Of a stretch of DNA of 64,000 bases, positions 46,486 to 54,434 are shown piece after piece. The notes under the pieces were generated by a model. The model worked only from the letters and a program-made list of their open reading frames with translations. It made no database searches and was not told where the DNA came from. The position numbers and the translations under genes are program-made. The stretch is from Pantoea sp. alder81 (GTDB lineage Bacteria > Pseudomonadota > Gammaproteobacteria > Enterobacterales > Enterobacteriaceae): contig NZ_JAIUDA010000007.1 of the NCBI RefSeq assembly GCF_020179835.1, positions 124,001-188,000 on the forward strand. Direction: 5' to 3'. Each line of letters starts with the position of its first letter. The first letter of the stretch is position 1.

Positions 46486-48012
46486 TTGGATGATTTTCTG
46501 AAGTACCTGACCTTCCCTTATCTGTGGGAAGGTGCCGTCATCGCTGTTCAACTGCTGGTTGGCGCATTAGCGGGCGGCATCCTGATCGGTTTTTTCCTGG
46601 CGTTGGCCAGCACCTCAAAGCACTGGTTTATTCGCGTGCCGGTGAAAACGTACATCTATTTGCTGCGCGGCACGCCGGTGCTGCTGCAGCTGATTCTGCT
46701 CTACAACGTGCTGCCTGAATTCGGCCTGCGTTTCAGCCCGTTCACCAGCGCACTGCTGGCGTTGATGATTAACGAAACCGCCTTCTGCGCCGAGATCATT
46801 CGCGGCGGCATTATGGCCACCGATCGCGATCAGAGCATGGCAGCGCAGGCCTTTGGCTATTCGCGCACCAAAGAGATGATTCACGTAGTGATCCCGCAAG
46901 CGCTGCGCGCCATTCTGCCGACTATGGGCAATGAAACCGTCGGCCTGCTGAAATCCACCTCGCTGGCTTCTGTGGTGGGTGTGAATGAGTTGACGATGCG
47001 CGGCCAGGCCATCGTGTCGCAGAACTTCCTGTTTATTCCAGTACTGGTCGCTTCGGGCGGTATTTACCTGATTCTCTCTACGCTGCTGGCGGGCGGCCAG
47101 TGGTGGCTGGAGAAGTTCTATAACCTTGATGAGCGCGCGCGCCGTGCCCGTGCCCGGTTGGCAAAACTGCCACCGGAAGCGGACGTGATGGCGATGCAGC
47201 TGCCGAAGCGTCGCTGGGATACGCAAACCGCCGCACCCGTGCTCGAAGTAGACAACCTGTGCGTCGAATACGCGGGCAAAGCGGTGTTGAAATCACTGTC
47301 GCTGACCGTACGTCGTGGCGAAGTGGTGGTGCTGCTTGGGCGTTCCGGCTCCGGTAAAAGCACCCTATTGAAATCGATTCTGGCGCTGACGCCGCGCAGC
47401 AGCGGCACTATTCAGACCGAAGGCCACTTTATGGGTAGCGATGAAAATGGCCGCCCTCTGGCTGCGCGTCATCTGCCGGCTAACCGTGCCAAATCCGGCA
47501 TCGGTATCGTGTTCCAGCACTTCGCGCTGTTCGATCACCTGACCGCGCTGGAAAACGTGATGAGTATTCTACTGCGTGTACAGGGTGTTCAACCCGAAAT
47601 CGCCCGCGCTAAAGCAATGCGTGCCCTGAAAATGGTCGGATTGCAGGATTTCGCCGCTTCGCTGCCGCATGAACTGTCCGGTGGGCAGAAACAACGTGTC
47701 GGCATCGCCCGAGCCTTAGCCGCAGAACCGCAAATCCTGCTGTTCGATGAGCCGACCTCGGCGCTCGATCCTGAGCTGGTGCGTGAAGTGAACCAGACCA
47801 TGCGCAGCCTGGCGCAAACCGGCATCACCATGATCATCAGTACCCATGACATTGCTTTCGCGGCAGGCGTGGCCGACCGCGTGGTGTTCCTGCAGAACGG
47901 TGCGCTGATTGAAGAAGGGCCGCCGTCGATTTTGCAGAATCCGAAAACGCCTGCCTTCGCCAGCTTCATGGAACATGAAAAAATCACGGAGGCCCAACAT
48001 GCCAACGCATGA
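46486..48012 (+). CDS. Fused ABC permease-ATPase, amino-acid type
   Basis: Single polypeptide of about 508 residues joining a HisM/GlnP-type permease (about 1-215) to a GlnQ/HisP-type ATPase (about 245-508). Seen: membrane helices, GTPVLLQLILLYNVLP, EAA loop AAQAFGYSRTKEMIHVVIPQ, a charged linker rich in Arg and Lys, Walker A GRSGSGKST, signature LSGGQKQRVGIARAL, Walker B ILLFDEPTSALDP, H-loop STHD. The start is TTG at 46486 with GAGGGAG eight bases upstream; a longer frame from another TTG at 46438 has no such site. Such subunits are normally separate; a homodimer would supply a full transporter. Confidence 0.88.
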   Translation: MDDFLKYLTFPYLWEGAVIAVQLLVGALAGGILIGFFLALASTSKHWFIRVPVKTYIYLLRGTPVLLQLILLYNVLPEFGLRFSPFTSALLALMINETAFCAEIIRGGIMATDRDQSMAAQAFGYSRTKEMIHVVIPQALRAILPTMGNETVGLLKSTSLASVVGVNELTMRGQAIVSQNFLFIPVLVASGGIYLILSTLLAGGQWWLEKFYNLDERARRARARLAKLPPEADVMAMQLPKRRWDTQTAAPVLEVDNLCVEYAGKAVLKSLSLTVRRGEVVVLLGRSGSGKSTLLKSILALTPRSSGTIQTEGHFMGSDENGRPLAARHLPANRAKSGIGIVFQHFALFDHLTALENVMSILLRVQGVQPEIARAKAMRALKMVGLQDFAASLPHELSGGQKQRVGIARALAAEPQILLFDEPTSALDPELVREVNQTMRSLAQTGITMIISTHDIAFAAGVADRVVFLQNGALIEEGPPSILQNPKTPAFASFMEHEKITEAQHANA

Positions 48013-49039
48013 TCTTGCTGCTCGTGAACGCCTGGGCGATGCGCTGTTCCGCTATATGCAAGGCCAGCCAGCCGATGCACTCGCTGACGAACCGGACGCT
48101 AACCAGCAGGCGCTGCGCCGTTTTCGTCTGCTGCCGCGTGTATTACAGGGCAATGAGTCGATCAGCACCCAGACCACTTTGCTCAATCAAAGCTGGTCAG
48201 CGCCGCTGGGCGTTGGCGCCTTTGCCGGTGACCGCATCTTCCATGAAGAGGGATTACTGCCGATTGCCCGCGCCTGTAAACGCCTGCAACTGCCGCTGGT
48301 GATCTCTGAAGAGACGGTCACGCCGCTGGAGCAGATTGGCGCAGAGTACGACCGCTGCTGGTTGCAGCTACGCGCCGCAGGTGATGTCGGGCGCATCAAA
48401 GATTTGATCGATCAGGCCGCGCAGGCCGGATTCAAAAATATCGTTCTCACCGTGCTGGCACCGGTACATCCGGTGCCGGGCTTACAGCCGGGTGGCTTCT
48501 CAATTGGTGAAGCGCTCAAACAACGCGGCTGGCACACCGTTGGCGGCACGCAGCCGGGCGTTGAACCCTTACCGGCGTTTCCGGTGTGGCGCTGGCAGCA
48601 GATCGATGAAGTCGCCGCACACTGCGCTGCACGCCAACTGCCGCTATGGCTAAAAGGTATTTTGCATCATGACGATGCGGCCCCGGCCGCACAGCATGGC
48701 GTCAGCGGCATCATCGCCTCGAATATTGGCCTGCGCCAAAGTGCGCGCTGGGCCACGCCAGTAGATCAATTAGCTGATTTGCAGGCGGTCACTCGCGTGC
48801 CGCTGCTGCTGGATGGCGGCGTGCGCTGCGGCAGCGATGCGGTGGTGGCACGTTGCCTGGGCGCCTCACTGTCACTTAGCGTGCGACCGATCATCAGCGC
48901 CCTGGTAGCCGGTGGCGAAAGCGCAGTGTTCGATCTGCTCTCCGGCTGGATCAATGAAATCACCGCTATTAGCCACTGGTGTGGCGTCAGCGACATGTCC
49001 GCGCTCAACGGCAGTTTTGTCACGGAGGTGCGCGGCTGA
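47999..49039 (+). CDS. Degenerate FMN-dependent alpha-hydroxy-acid dehydrogenase-like protein
   Basis: TIM-barrel protein of 346 residues, FMN_dh family. Seen: RFRLLPRVLQGNESISTQTTLL (in part) and PLGVGAFAGDRIFHEEGLLPIARA match the N-terminal half; LWLKGILHHDDAAPAAQHGV keeps the FMN Lys; LLLDGGVRCGSDAVVARCLGA keeps the phosphate loop. The active site is altered: the SNHGGRQ motif reads SNIGLRQ, losing the catalytic base His, and LTVDTP reads LTVLAP, losing the Asp. Classical hydroxy-acid oxidation is therefore unlikely; FMN binding may persist for a different reaction, such as isomerisation. Start at 47999 follows GGAGG; overlaps the transporter gene by 14 bases. Confidence 0.8.
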   Translation: MPTHDLAARERLGDALFRYMQGQPADALADEPDANQQALRRFRLLPRVLQGNESISTQTTLLNQSWSAPLGVGAFAGDRIFHEEGLLPIARACKRLQLPLVISEETVTPLEQIGAEYDRCWLQLRAAGDVGRIKDLIDQAAQAGFKNIVLTVLAPVHPVPGLQPGGFSIGEALKQRGWHTVGGTQPGVEPLPAFPVWRWQQIDEVAAHCAARQLPLWLKGILHHDDAAPAAQHGVSGIIASNIGLRQSARWATPVDQLADLQAVTRVPLLLDGGVRCGSDAVVARCLGASLSLSVRPIISALVAGGESAVFDLLSGWINEITAISHWCGVSDMSALNGSFVTEVRG

Positions 49040-49962
49040 TGCAAACGTTAATCTTCAATCAGGGTGATGCCAGCGAATCACGCATCTATTACTGCGCCCA
49101 CTATCTGGCCGACAGCCTCGGCTTCTTCGCCGCCGAGCAGTTGCAGGTCACTTTCACCACCAGCGCGTCTGGCGGACACACCGTGCAGGGCGGACAAGTG
49201 CCTGCGGTGCTCAACCGCGAAGCAGACCTCACGCTGGGCGGGCCGATGGTGGTGATGAAGCATTACCAGCAGCACGGCGCTGAGTTGCAGTGCTTTTGCG
49301 CCTCGGTTGCCGCCAACCCGTGGTTTCTGGCGGCAGCAAAGGCACAACCCGATTTTCAGCTGAGTGATTTGCGCGGCAAACGCGTGCTGGATGTCGGTAA
49401 CGTTGGCACCGCCACACTGACCTTCCGCTGGCTGCTGGCACAGCATGGTTTGCTGGATCAGGTGGCGTTGATTGCCGGTAGCGGCGATCAGGCTCGCGAT
49501 TTCGCGGCAGTGGCCAAGGGTGAAGCCGATTATGCGCTGCATGCCATGCACATGCTGGCACCGGCGATTGCCGCTGAGCAGTTGAGCAGCATCAGCAGCC
49601 TCGCCACGCTGTGCGGCAAAGTCCCCTGGAGCGCCTATATCGCGCGTGCCGATGTGCTGATTGAGAAAGCCGCAGCCTTTGCTGCCTTCTCACGCGCCAT
49701 TCAGCAGGCACTGGCGTGGATCGCCACCCATGATGCCGAAGCACTGGCGGCGAGCGTGCAGCACTCTTATCCCGATTATCCGATCGATGCGCTGATCACC
49801 GGCTTAGCTGCTTATCAGCAAGCCCACGTCTTCGCGCCAGACTGCCTGATTCCAGCAGGTGAGTTTGACCACTTCAGCCAGTTGCTGAGCGCTATTGGCT
49901 GGTTGGATCCTTCTCAGCCCGTACCCTATCGCGAACTGGTCACACAAGCAGGAGCAGAATGA
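49039..49962 (+). CDS. NMT1/THI5-like binding protein lacking a signal peptide
   Basis: Protein of 307 residues with the fold signature of NMT1/TauA-type binding proteins: YLADSLGFFAAEQLQVTF, SGGHTVQGGQVPAVLNRE, ADLTLGGPMVV, LRGKRVLDVGNVGTATLTF and KGEADYALHAM. The N terminus MQTLIFNQGDASESRIYY has no hydrophobic leader and the upstream in-frame extension is inside the preceding gene, so it should stay in the cytoplasm. That argues against a transport role; in the NMT1/THI5 fold some members are enzymes (THI5 itself supplies its active-site His for pyrimidine synthesis). One-base overlap with the gene before, four bases with the gene after, so it is made in step with both. Confidence 0.78.
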   Translation: MQTLIFNQGDASESRIYYCAHYLADSLGFFAAEQLQVTFTTSASGGHTVQGGQVPAVLNREADLTLGGPMVVMKHYQQHGAELQCFCASVAANPWFLAAAKAQPDFQLSDLRGKRVLDVGNVGTATLTFRWLLAQHGLLDQVALIAGSGDQARDFAAVAKGEADYALHAMHMLAPAIAAEQLSSISSLATLCGKVPWSAYIARADVLIEKAAAFAAFSRAIQQALAWIATHDAEALAASVQHSYPDYPIDALITGLAAYQQAHVFAPDCLIPAGEFDHFSQLLSAIGWLDPSQPVPYRELVTQAGAE

Positions 49963-51338
49963 TGAAACAACTCATTATCAACGGCCTGGTGGTGACAGAA
50001 ACCCGCGCCGCACCGGCCGATGTGCTGATCGAAAATGGCAAAATCAGCGGCCTGCTGATGCCGGGTGCCATCGCTGACGGCGTTGATGAAATTATTGATG
50101 CGCAGGGTTTAATCATCGTGCCCGGCGCGATTGATGTGCACACCCACTTCACCGGCTCACATGATTTCCCCGAGCAGGAGTTGCGCGAAGGTACGCGTGG
50201 GGCGGCCGCCCACGGCGTCACCACCATCGTGGAGATGCCGCACTCGTTACCGCCTGCCACAACACTGGCGAACTTCTCCGCCAAGCAGCGCTGGCTGGCG
50301 GAGAACAGCTCGGTGGATTACGCCATGTGGGCCGGACTGGATGGCCGCAACGTGCACGAGTTAGCGGCGCTGGATCAAGCCGGTGCACTGGCGTTCAAAG
50401 CTTTCCTGTGCAGCGGCGCTCCCAACGGCGAAGCCACTGATGAGAAAGGCTTACCGCGCCTCGACGATGATGGCTTGCTGCGTGCGATGCGTGAACTGGC
50501 CACCTTTGACGGTTTGATTGGCGTCCACGCCGAAAACCACGACATCCTGATCGGTGCCGGCAGCGAACTGCGCCGCGCCGGACGCAAAGATACGCGCGCC
50601 CATGCGCTGGCCGGGCCAGAAATCGCTGAGATCGAAGCCGTGGGTCGCGTATTGGCGGTGGCGGAAGAGACCGGCGCACGCTGCCACATCGTGCACGTCA
50701 GCTCTGCGCGCGCCGCCGAAACCATCGTCGCCGCCAAAAACAAGGTACGCGCCAGCTTCGAAACCTGTCCGCACTATCTGATTCTCGATGAAGACGATCT
50801 GGTGCGCATTGGGCCGAATGCGCGCTGCGGCCCGCCGATCCGTCCACGTCCGGTGGTCGATGCACTGTGGCAGGTGCTGCTGCGCGGTGATGTCGACATG
50901 ATCGCCTCCGACCACTGCCCCTACACCCCAGCGCAAAAACAAGCCGGCGAAGCCAGCATCTGGGACGCCGGCATGGGGCTAACCGGCGTTGAAACATTAA
51001 GTCCGATGTTCTTCAGCGCAGCGCATATCGATCGCGGCCTGGCCCTCACGGAGTTTGCTCGCATGACCGCCAGCGGTCCGGCCAAAGCCTTCCAGCTGTG
51101 GGGCAAAAAAGGGGCGATTGCGCCTGGCTTCGATGCCGATTTGGTATTTATCGATGCGCAGCAGAGCTGGATCGTGGAGGGGGAGAATTTCCAGGGGCTT
51201 GGCAAGTGGAGCGCATTTGAAGGCATGCGCTGTCAGGGTAAAGTGGTGCGCACACTGATTCGTGGTGTCACGGTATTCCAGGATGACCAGATGCAGGTTG
51301 CACCCGGCTTTGGTCAGTTCGTGACCCGACAGGTATAA
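49959..51338 (+). CDS. Cyclic amidohydrolase (allantoinase/dihydropyrimidinase/dihydroorotase superfamily)
   Basis: Metallohydrolase of 459 residues opening a cyclic amide. Seen: metal motif GAIDVHTHFTGSHDFPEQ near 57-74, carbamylated-Lys candidate in GALAFKAFLCSGAP near 148, His ligands in GVHAENHD and CHIVHVSSA, and the Asp in MIASDHCPYTPAQK. FETCPHYLILDEDDL and GPPIRPRP place it with allantoinase and hydantoinase-type enzymes. PHS and SGAPNG are shared with allantoinases, but no other allantoin genes are near. Likely substrate: a hydantoin, dihydropyrimidine or related ring taken up by the neighbouring importer. Confidence 0.85.
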   Translation: MMKQLIINGLVVTETRAAPADVLIENGKISGLLMPGAIADGVDEIIDAQGLIIVPGAIDVHTHFTGSHDFPEQELREGTRGAAAHGVTTIVEMPHSLPPATTLANFSAKQRWLAENSSVDYAMWAGLDGRNVHELAALDQAGALAFKAFLCSGAPNGEATDEKGLPRLDDDGLLRAMRELATFDGLIGVHAENHDILIGAGSELRRAGRKDTRAHALAGPEIAEIEAVGRVLAVAEETGARCHIVHVSSARAAETIVAAKNKVRASFETCPHYLILDEDDLVRIGPNARCGPPIRPRPVVDALWQVLLRGDVDMIASDHCPYTPAQKQAGEASIWDAGMGLTGVETLSPMFFSAAHIDRGLALTEFARMTASGPAKAFQLWGKKGAIAPGFDADLVFIDAQQSWIVEGENFQGLGKWSAFEGMRCQGKVVRTLIRGVTVFQDDQMQVAPGFGQFVTRQV

Positions 51339-51352
51339 ACAGGACAATCACC

Positions 51353-52114
51353 ATGGCAGGAAAATCATCCACCCCAAGCCGTAAAAGCAGCGCACCGCTG
51401 GCGCAGGAAGCCGCTTCAGACGGCAACTGGCAAGCCGCGCGTCCGCGCACGCTGGTCGATCACGCGGTTGACGCGATTCTCAGCGCCGCTTCACGCGGGT
51501 TGATTTTGCCCGGCGATCGCATCGTTGAGCCGGATTTAGTGGCGAAGCTCGGCATGAGCCGCGTGCCGATCCGTGAAGCGCTGCGCATTCTCGAGAGCCA
51601 GGGCATCGTCACCAGCGAGCCGTATAAAGGCATCCGTTTGATGGAGATTTCTCATCAGCGGCTGGAGCAGATTATCGATGTGCGCATCCCGCTGGAGACG
51701 CTGGCCTGCCGCCGCGCCATCGAAGCCGGACGCAACGGTGCCGAGCAGCTCAGTCAGCTGTATCAGGGTGTGACGCAGATGCAGACCATGATGCAAAACG
51801 AAGATGTGTATGGCTTTGCTTCAGCGGATACCGATTTCCATCGCACGCTGTGCAGCTTCGCCCACAACCCGGTATTGAGCAATTTGTGGGAGTCGATTGC
51901 GCGCCAGCTGACGGTGATTTTCGGCCTCTCCACCATGGGCAAATCGATGAGCGACATCATCGAAGAGCACCAGCGGCTGATCAACGTGTTCGCCGAAGGC
52001 GATATCACACAGATGACCGGTGAGATTGAAAACCACATCCGCATTCAGGCGCTGGATGTGGATTACGAGACCTTGATTATGCAACGCCGACAGCAGCGTT
52101 CCGCTGTGGGCTGA
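51353..52114 (+). CDS. GntR-family (FCD) regulator of the catabolic cluster
   Basis: Regulator of 253 residues with an Ala/Ser-rich N-terminal tail (1-25). Seen: winged HTH with LGMSRVPIREALRILESQGIV near 68-88, and FCD metal-ligand pattern (DVRIPLETLACRRA, DTDFHRTLCSFAHN, EEHQRLINVF, EIENHIRIQA with His ligands). Sits between the amidohydrolase and the enolase-superfamily gene on the same strand. The paired TCGTATACGA palindromes at the cluster's front are of the type bound by this subfamily and are its probable operators. Confidence 0.87.
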   Translation: MAGKSSTPSRKSSAPLAQEAASDGNWQAARPRTLVDHAVDAILSAASRGLILPGDRIVEPDLVAKLGMSRVPIREALRILESQGIVTSEPYKGIRLMEISHQRLEQIIDVRIPLETLACRRAIEAGRNGAEQLSQLYQGVTQMQTMMQNEDVYGFASADTDFHRTLCSFAHNPVLSNLWESIARQLTVIFGLSTMGKSMSDIIEEHQRLINVFAEGDITQMTGEIENHIRIQALDVDYETLIMQRRQQRSAVG

Positions 52115-52150
52115 TGCTTTATTGATTGCCTTTATACCAGGAAAACCACG

Positions 52151-53266
52151 ATGAAGATCACCAACGTTGAAGCGTTTTATCTGCGCCTGCCGGTTATCGA
52201 GCAGCGCACAGACAGTTCGCAGGATGCACTGCTAATCAAAATCACCACCGATGCGGGCATCACCGGTTGGGGTGAAGTGGATGGCAGCCCGTATGTCACC
52301 AAAGCCATCATCGAAGCGCCCTATTCGCACACCATGGTCACTGGCCTGAAATCGCTGCTGATCGGCGAAAATCCACTGGAAACCGGCCGCCTGTGGAAGA
52401 AGATGCACAAAGCCACCATCTACTACGGCCGCAGTGGCGCGGTGCTGCAGGCAATGGCAGGCATTGATATCGCCCTGTGGGACATCAAAGGCAAAGCGCT
52501 CGGCAAACCGATTGTTGAACTGCTGGGCGGCGCGATGCGCGACAAAATGCGCGTTTACTCCTCCAATATGTTCCAGTACAGCGTGGAAGAGACGGTGGCG
52601 CGCGCGCAGCACGCCATCGACACCGGCCACACCGGCGTGAAATTTGGCTGGGAGCCGTTTGGCACCGATGAAGCGCTGGATCTGCGTTATCTGGAAGCGC
52701 TGCGCACCGCGATGGGCGATAGCGTGGATTTGATGCTGGATGTCGGCCACGTCTGGGATGCCAAAACCACCGTGCGCCGCAGCCAGCGCTATGAACATCT
52801 CAATCTGTTCTGGATCGAAGAACCGCTGCACCCGGATAACTACGCCGGTTACGGCCAGGTGTCTGCTGCCTGCCAGCAGCACATCGCCGCCGGTGAGCAA
52901 GAGTGTTCCGTGGTCGGCTTCCAGCGCCTGATTGATGAAGGCGGTATCGACATCGTGCAGATCGATCTGACGCGCACCGGCTTTACTCAGGCGATGGAGA
53001 TCGCCAGCTACGCGCACAGCCGTGGCCGCAAAGTGTGTAACCATAACTTCACCACCGACATCAACACCGCCGCATCGCTGCATTTCCTGTGTGCGATTGA
53101 GAATGCGCTGGTGATGGAGTATTGCGTGGAGCCGGGTGAGATCAGCCGCTCGCTGGCGAAAAACCCGGTGCGCATTGCAGATGGCTATGCGTGGTTGCCG
53201 AGCGAGCCAGGTCTGGGCGTTGAGCCGAACGAAGCGGTGATCGAGAAGTTTCTGGTCCGCGATTAA
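52151..53266 (+). CDS. Mandelate racemase/muconate lactonising (enolase superfamily) enzyme
   Basis: Mg-dependent enzyme of 371 residues. Seen: capping domain KITNVEAFYLRLPVIEQR, QAMAGIDIALWDIKGKALGKP, barrel residues VKFGWEPFG (candidate base Lys), metal ligands in LMLDVGHVW (Asp), LFWIEEPLHP (Glu) and IAAGEQECS (Glu), then VQIDLTRTGF and the His of KVCNHNFTTDIN. Lys plus His layout resembles mandelate racemase-subgroup sugar-acid dehydratases and racemases. Abstracts a proton alpha to a carboxylate; the product (2-keto acid or epimer) could feed the 2-hydroxyacid dehydrogenase of the same cluster. RBS AGGA; 36 bases after the regulator. Confidence 0.87.
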   Translation: MKITNVEAFYLRLPVIEQRTDSSQDALLIKITTDAGITGWGEVDGSPYVTKAIIEAPYSHTMVTGLKSLLIGENPLETGRLWKKMHKATIYYGRSGAVLQAMAGIDIALWDIKGKALGKPIVELLGGAMRDKMRVYSSNMFQYSVEETVARAQHAIDTGHTGVKFGWEPFGTDEALDLRYLEALRTAMGDSVDLMLDVGHVWDAKTTVRRSQRYEHLNLFWIEEPLHPDNYAGYGQVSAACQQHIAAGEQECSVVGFQRLIDEGGIDIVQIDLTRTGFTQAMEIASYAHSRGRKVCNHNFTTDINTAASLHFLCAIENALVMEYCVEPGEISRSLAKNPVRIADGYAWLPSEPGLGVEPNEAVIEKFLVRD

Positions 53267-53269
53267 ATT

Positions 53270-53328
53270 GTAGGGTCGCCATTTATGGCGACCTGGTCAT
53301 CCGGTGCGCATAAATGCGCACCCTACGG
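53270..53328. repeat. Bipartite palindromic repeat, copy C (best preserved)
   Basis: GTAGG, then GGTCGCCATTTATGGCGACC (53274-53293), a spacer, GGTGCGCATAAATGCGCACC (53303-53322), then CTACGG. Outer GTAGGG/CCCTAC are complementary, so the whole unit can fold as a cruciform-like pair of hairpins closed by a short outer stem. Same components in inverted order at 36.05 and 25.19 kb. Confidence 0.75.
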
Positions 53329-53438
53329 AAACCACTCTTAACTAACCAAGAGTGATCCGAATTTCTGTCCCAAAGGTTGTTGACGCATCACGCTATGACT
53401 ACCCTTCTTCGCACGGACGTATTGCCGACGAGGAAGCC

Positions 53439-54434
53439 ATGTCGCAAAAAATACACTGGATCGATAACTTGCGTGCGGTTGCCTGCCTGATGGTGATCGT
53501 CATTCACACCACCACCTGGTACATCACCGGCCCGATGGCCGTCACGGGGTTCAGCTGGGACGTGGCGAACCTGCTCAACTCGGCGTCGCGCGTCTGTGTG
53601 CCGCTGTTCTTTATGATTTCAGGCTATCTGTTCTTTGGCGAACGCAGCGCACAAGGGCGGCATCTGCTGCGCATCGTGCTGTGCTTGCTGTTCTACAGCG
53701 CGGTGGCGCTGGCCTATATCACCTGGCTGACGCCGATCAGCGAGGGCCGTTCGCTGTTGAAGCTGCTGCAAAAACCAGTGTTCTATCACCTGTGGTTTTT
53801 CTTCGCCATCATCGGCATCTACCTGCTGTCACCATTGATTCAGGTGAAAAGCGTGCAGCCGCGCTACGTGGCATTGCTGGTTGTGGTGCTGGCGGTGCTG
53901 GCCAATCCCAATACCGTTAGCCAGTCGCTTGGCCCCTTCCACTGGCTGCCGGTGAATCTTTACGTCAGCGGCGACAGCATTTACTACCTGCTTTACGCGC
54001 TACTGGGACGGGCGATTGGCTGCATGGACACCGATAAACGCGGCATCAGTTGGTTAGCGGGATTAGGTTTTATCGCCTGCTGGATTGGTATCGCGTTAGG
54101 CACCAAACAGATGCTGGAGATCAACGGGGCATTTAACGATACCTGGTATCTCTACTGCGGCCCGTTGGTGTTTATCGCCGCCATCAGCTTGCTGGTGCTG
54201 TTCAAGAATGCACTGAACAGCCGCACGCTGCCGATGCTAGGGACGATTTCGCGCTACTCGCTACCGATTTACGGTTTCCACGCGCTGTTTATCCACTATC
54301 TGCGCACCAACCACTACGACGATATGTCTCGTCCATGGATCGATCTGCCGTGGGTGTTTGGTATTACGCTGATCGGCAGCTTACTGCTGGCGATGTTGTT
54401 AAAACGCGTGGATAAACATCATCTGGTGAGCTGA
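53439..54434 (+). CDS. wecH: O-acetyltransferase WecH (acyltransferase 3 family)
   Basis: Integral membrane acetyltransferase of 331 residues, same length as E. coli WecH (YiaH), which acetylates GlcNAc in enterobacterial common antigen. Seen: KIHWIDNLRAVACLMVIVIH with the catalytic-type His, NSASRVCVPLFFMISGYLFF, KPVFYHLWFFFAI and DTWYLYCGPLVFI, ten helices in all. Start at 53439 follows GAGGAA and aligns with E. coli; the open frame runs 29 codons further upstream through the repeat region. Converges on and overlaps the GlxA-like gene by 16 bases. Confidence 0.94.
   Translation: MSQKIHWIDNLRAVACLMVIVIHTTTWYITGPMAVTGFSWDVANLLNSASRVCVPLFFMISGYLFFGERSAQGRHLLRIVLCLLFYSAVALAYITWLTPISEGRSLLKLLQKPVFYHLWFFFAIIGIYLLSPLIQVKSVQPRYVALLVVVLAVLANPNTVSQSLGPFHWLPVNLYVSGDSIYYLLYALLGRAIGCMDTDKRGISWLAGLGFIACWIGIALGTKQMLEINGAFNDTWYLYCGPLVFIAAISLLVLFKNALNSRTLPMLGTISRYSLPIYGFHALFIHYLRTNHYDDMSRPWIDLPWVFGITLIGSLLLAMLLKRVDKHHLVS

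Noticed and set aside
49959..51338. Allantoin degradation operon
   Set aside because: The amidohydrolase resembles allantoinase, but no allantoicase, ureidoglycolate or oxalurate genes, nor glyoxylate genes, are present.
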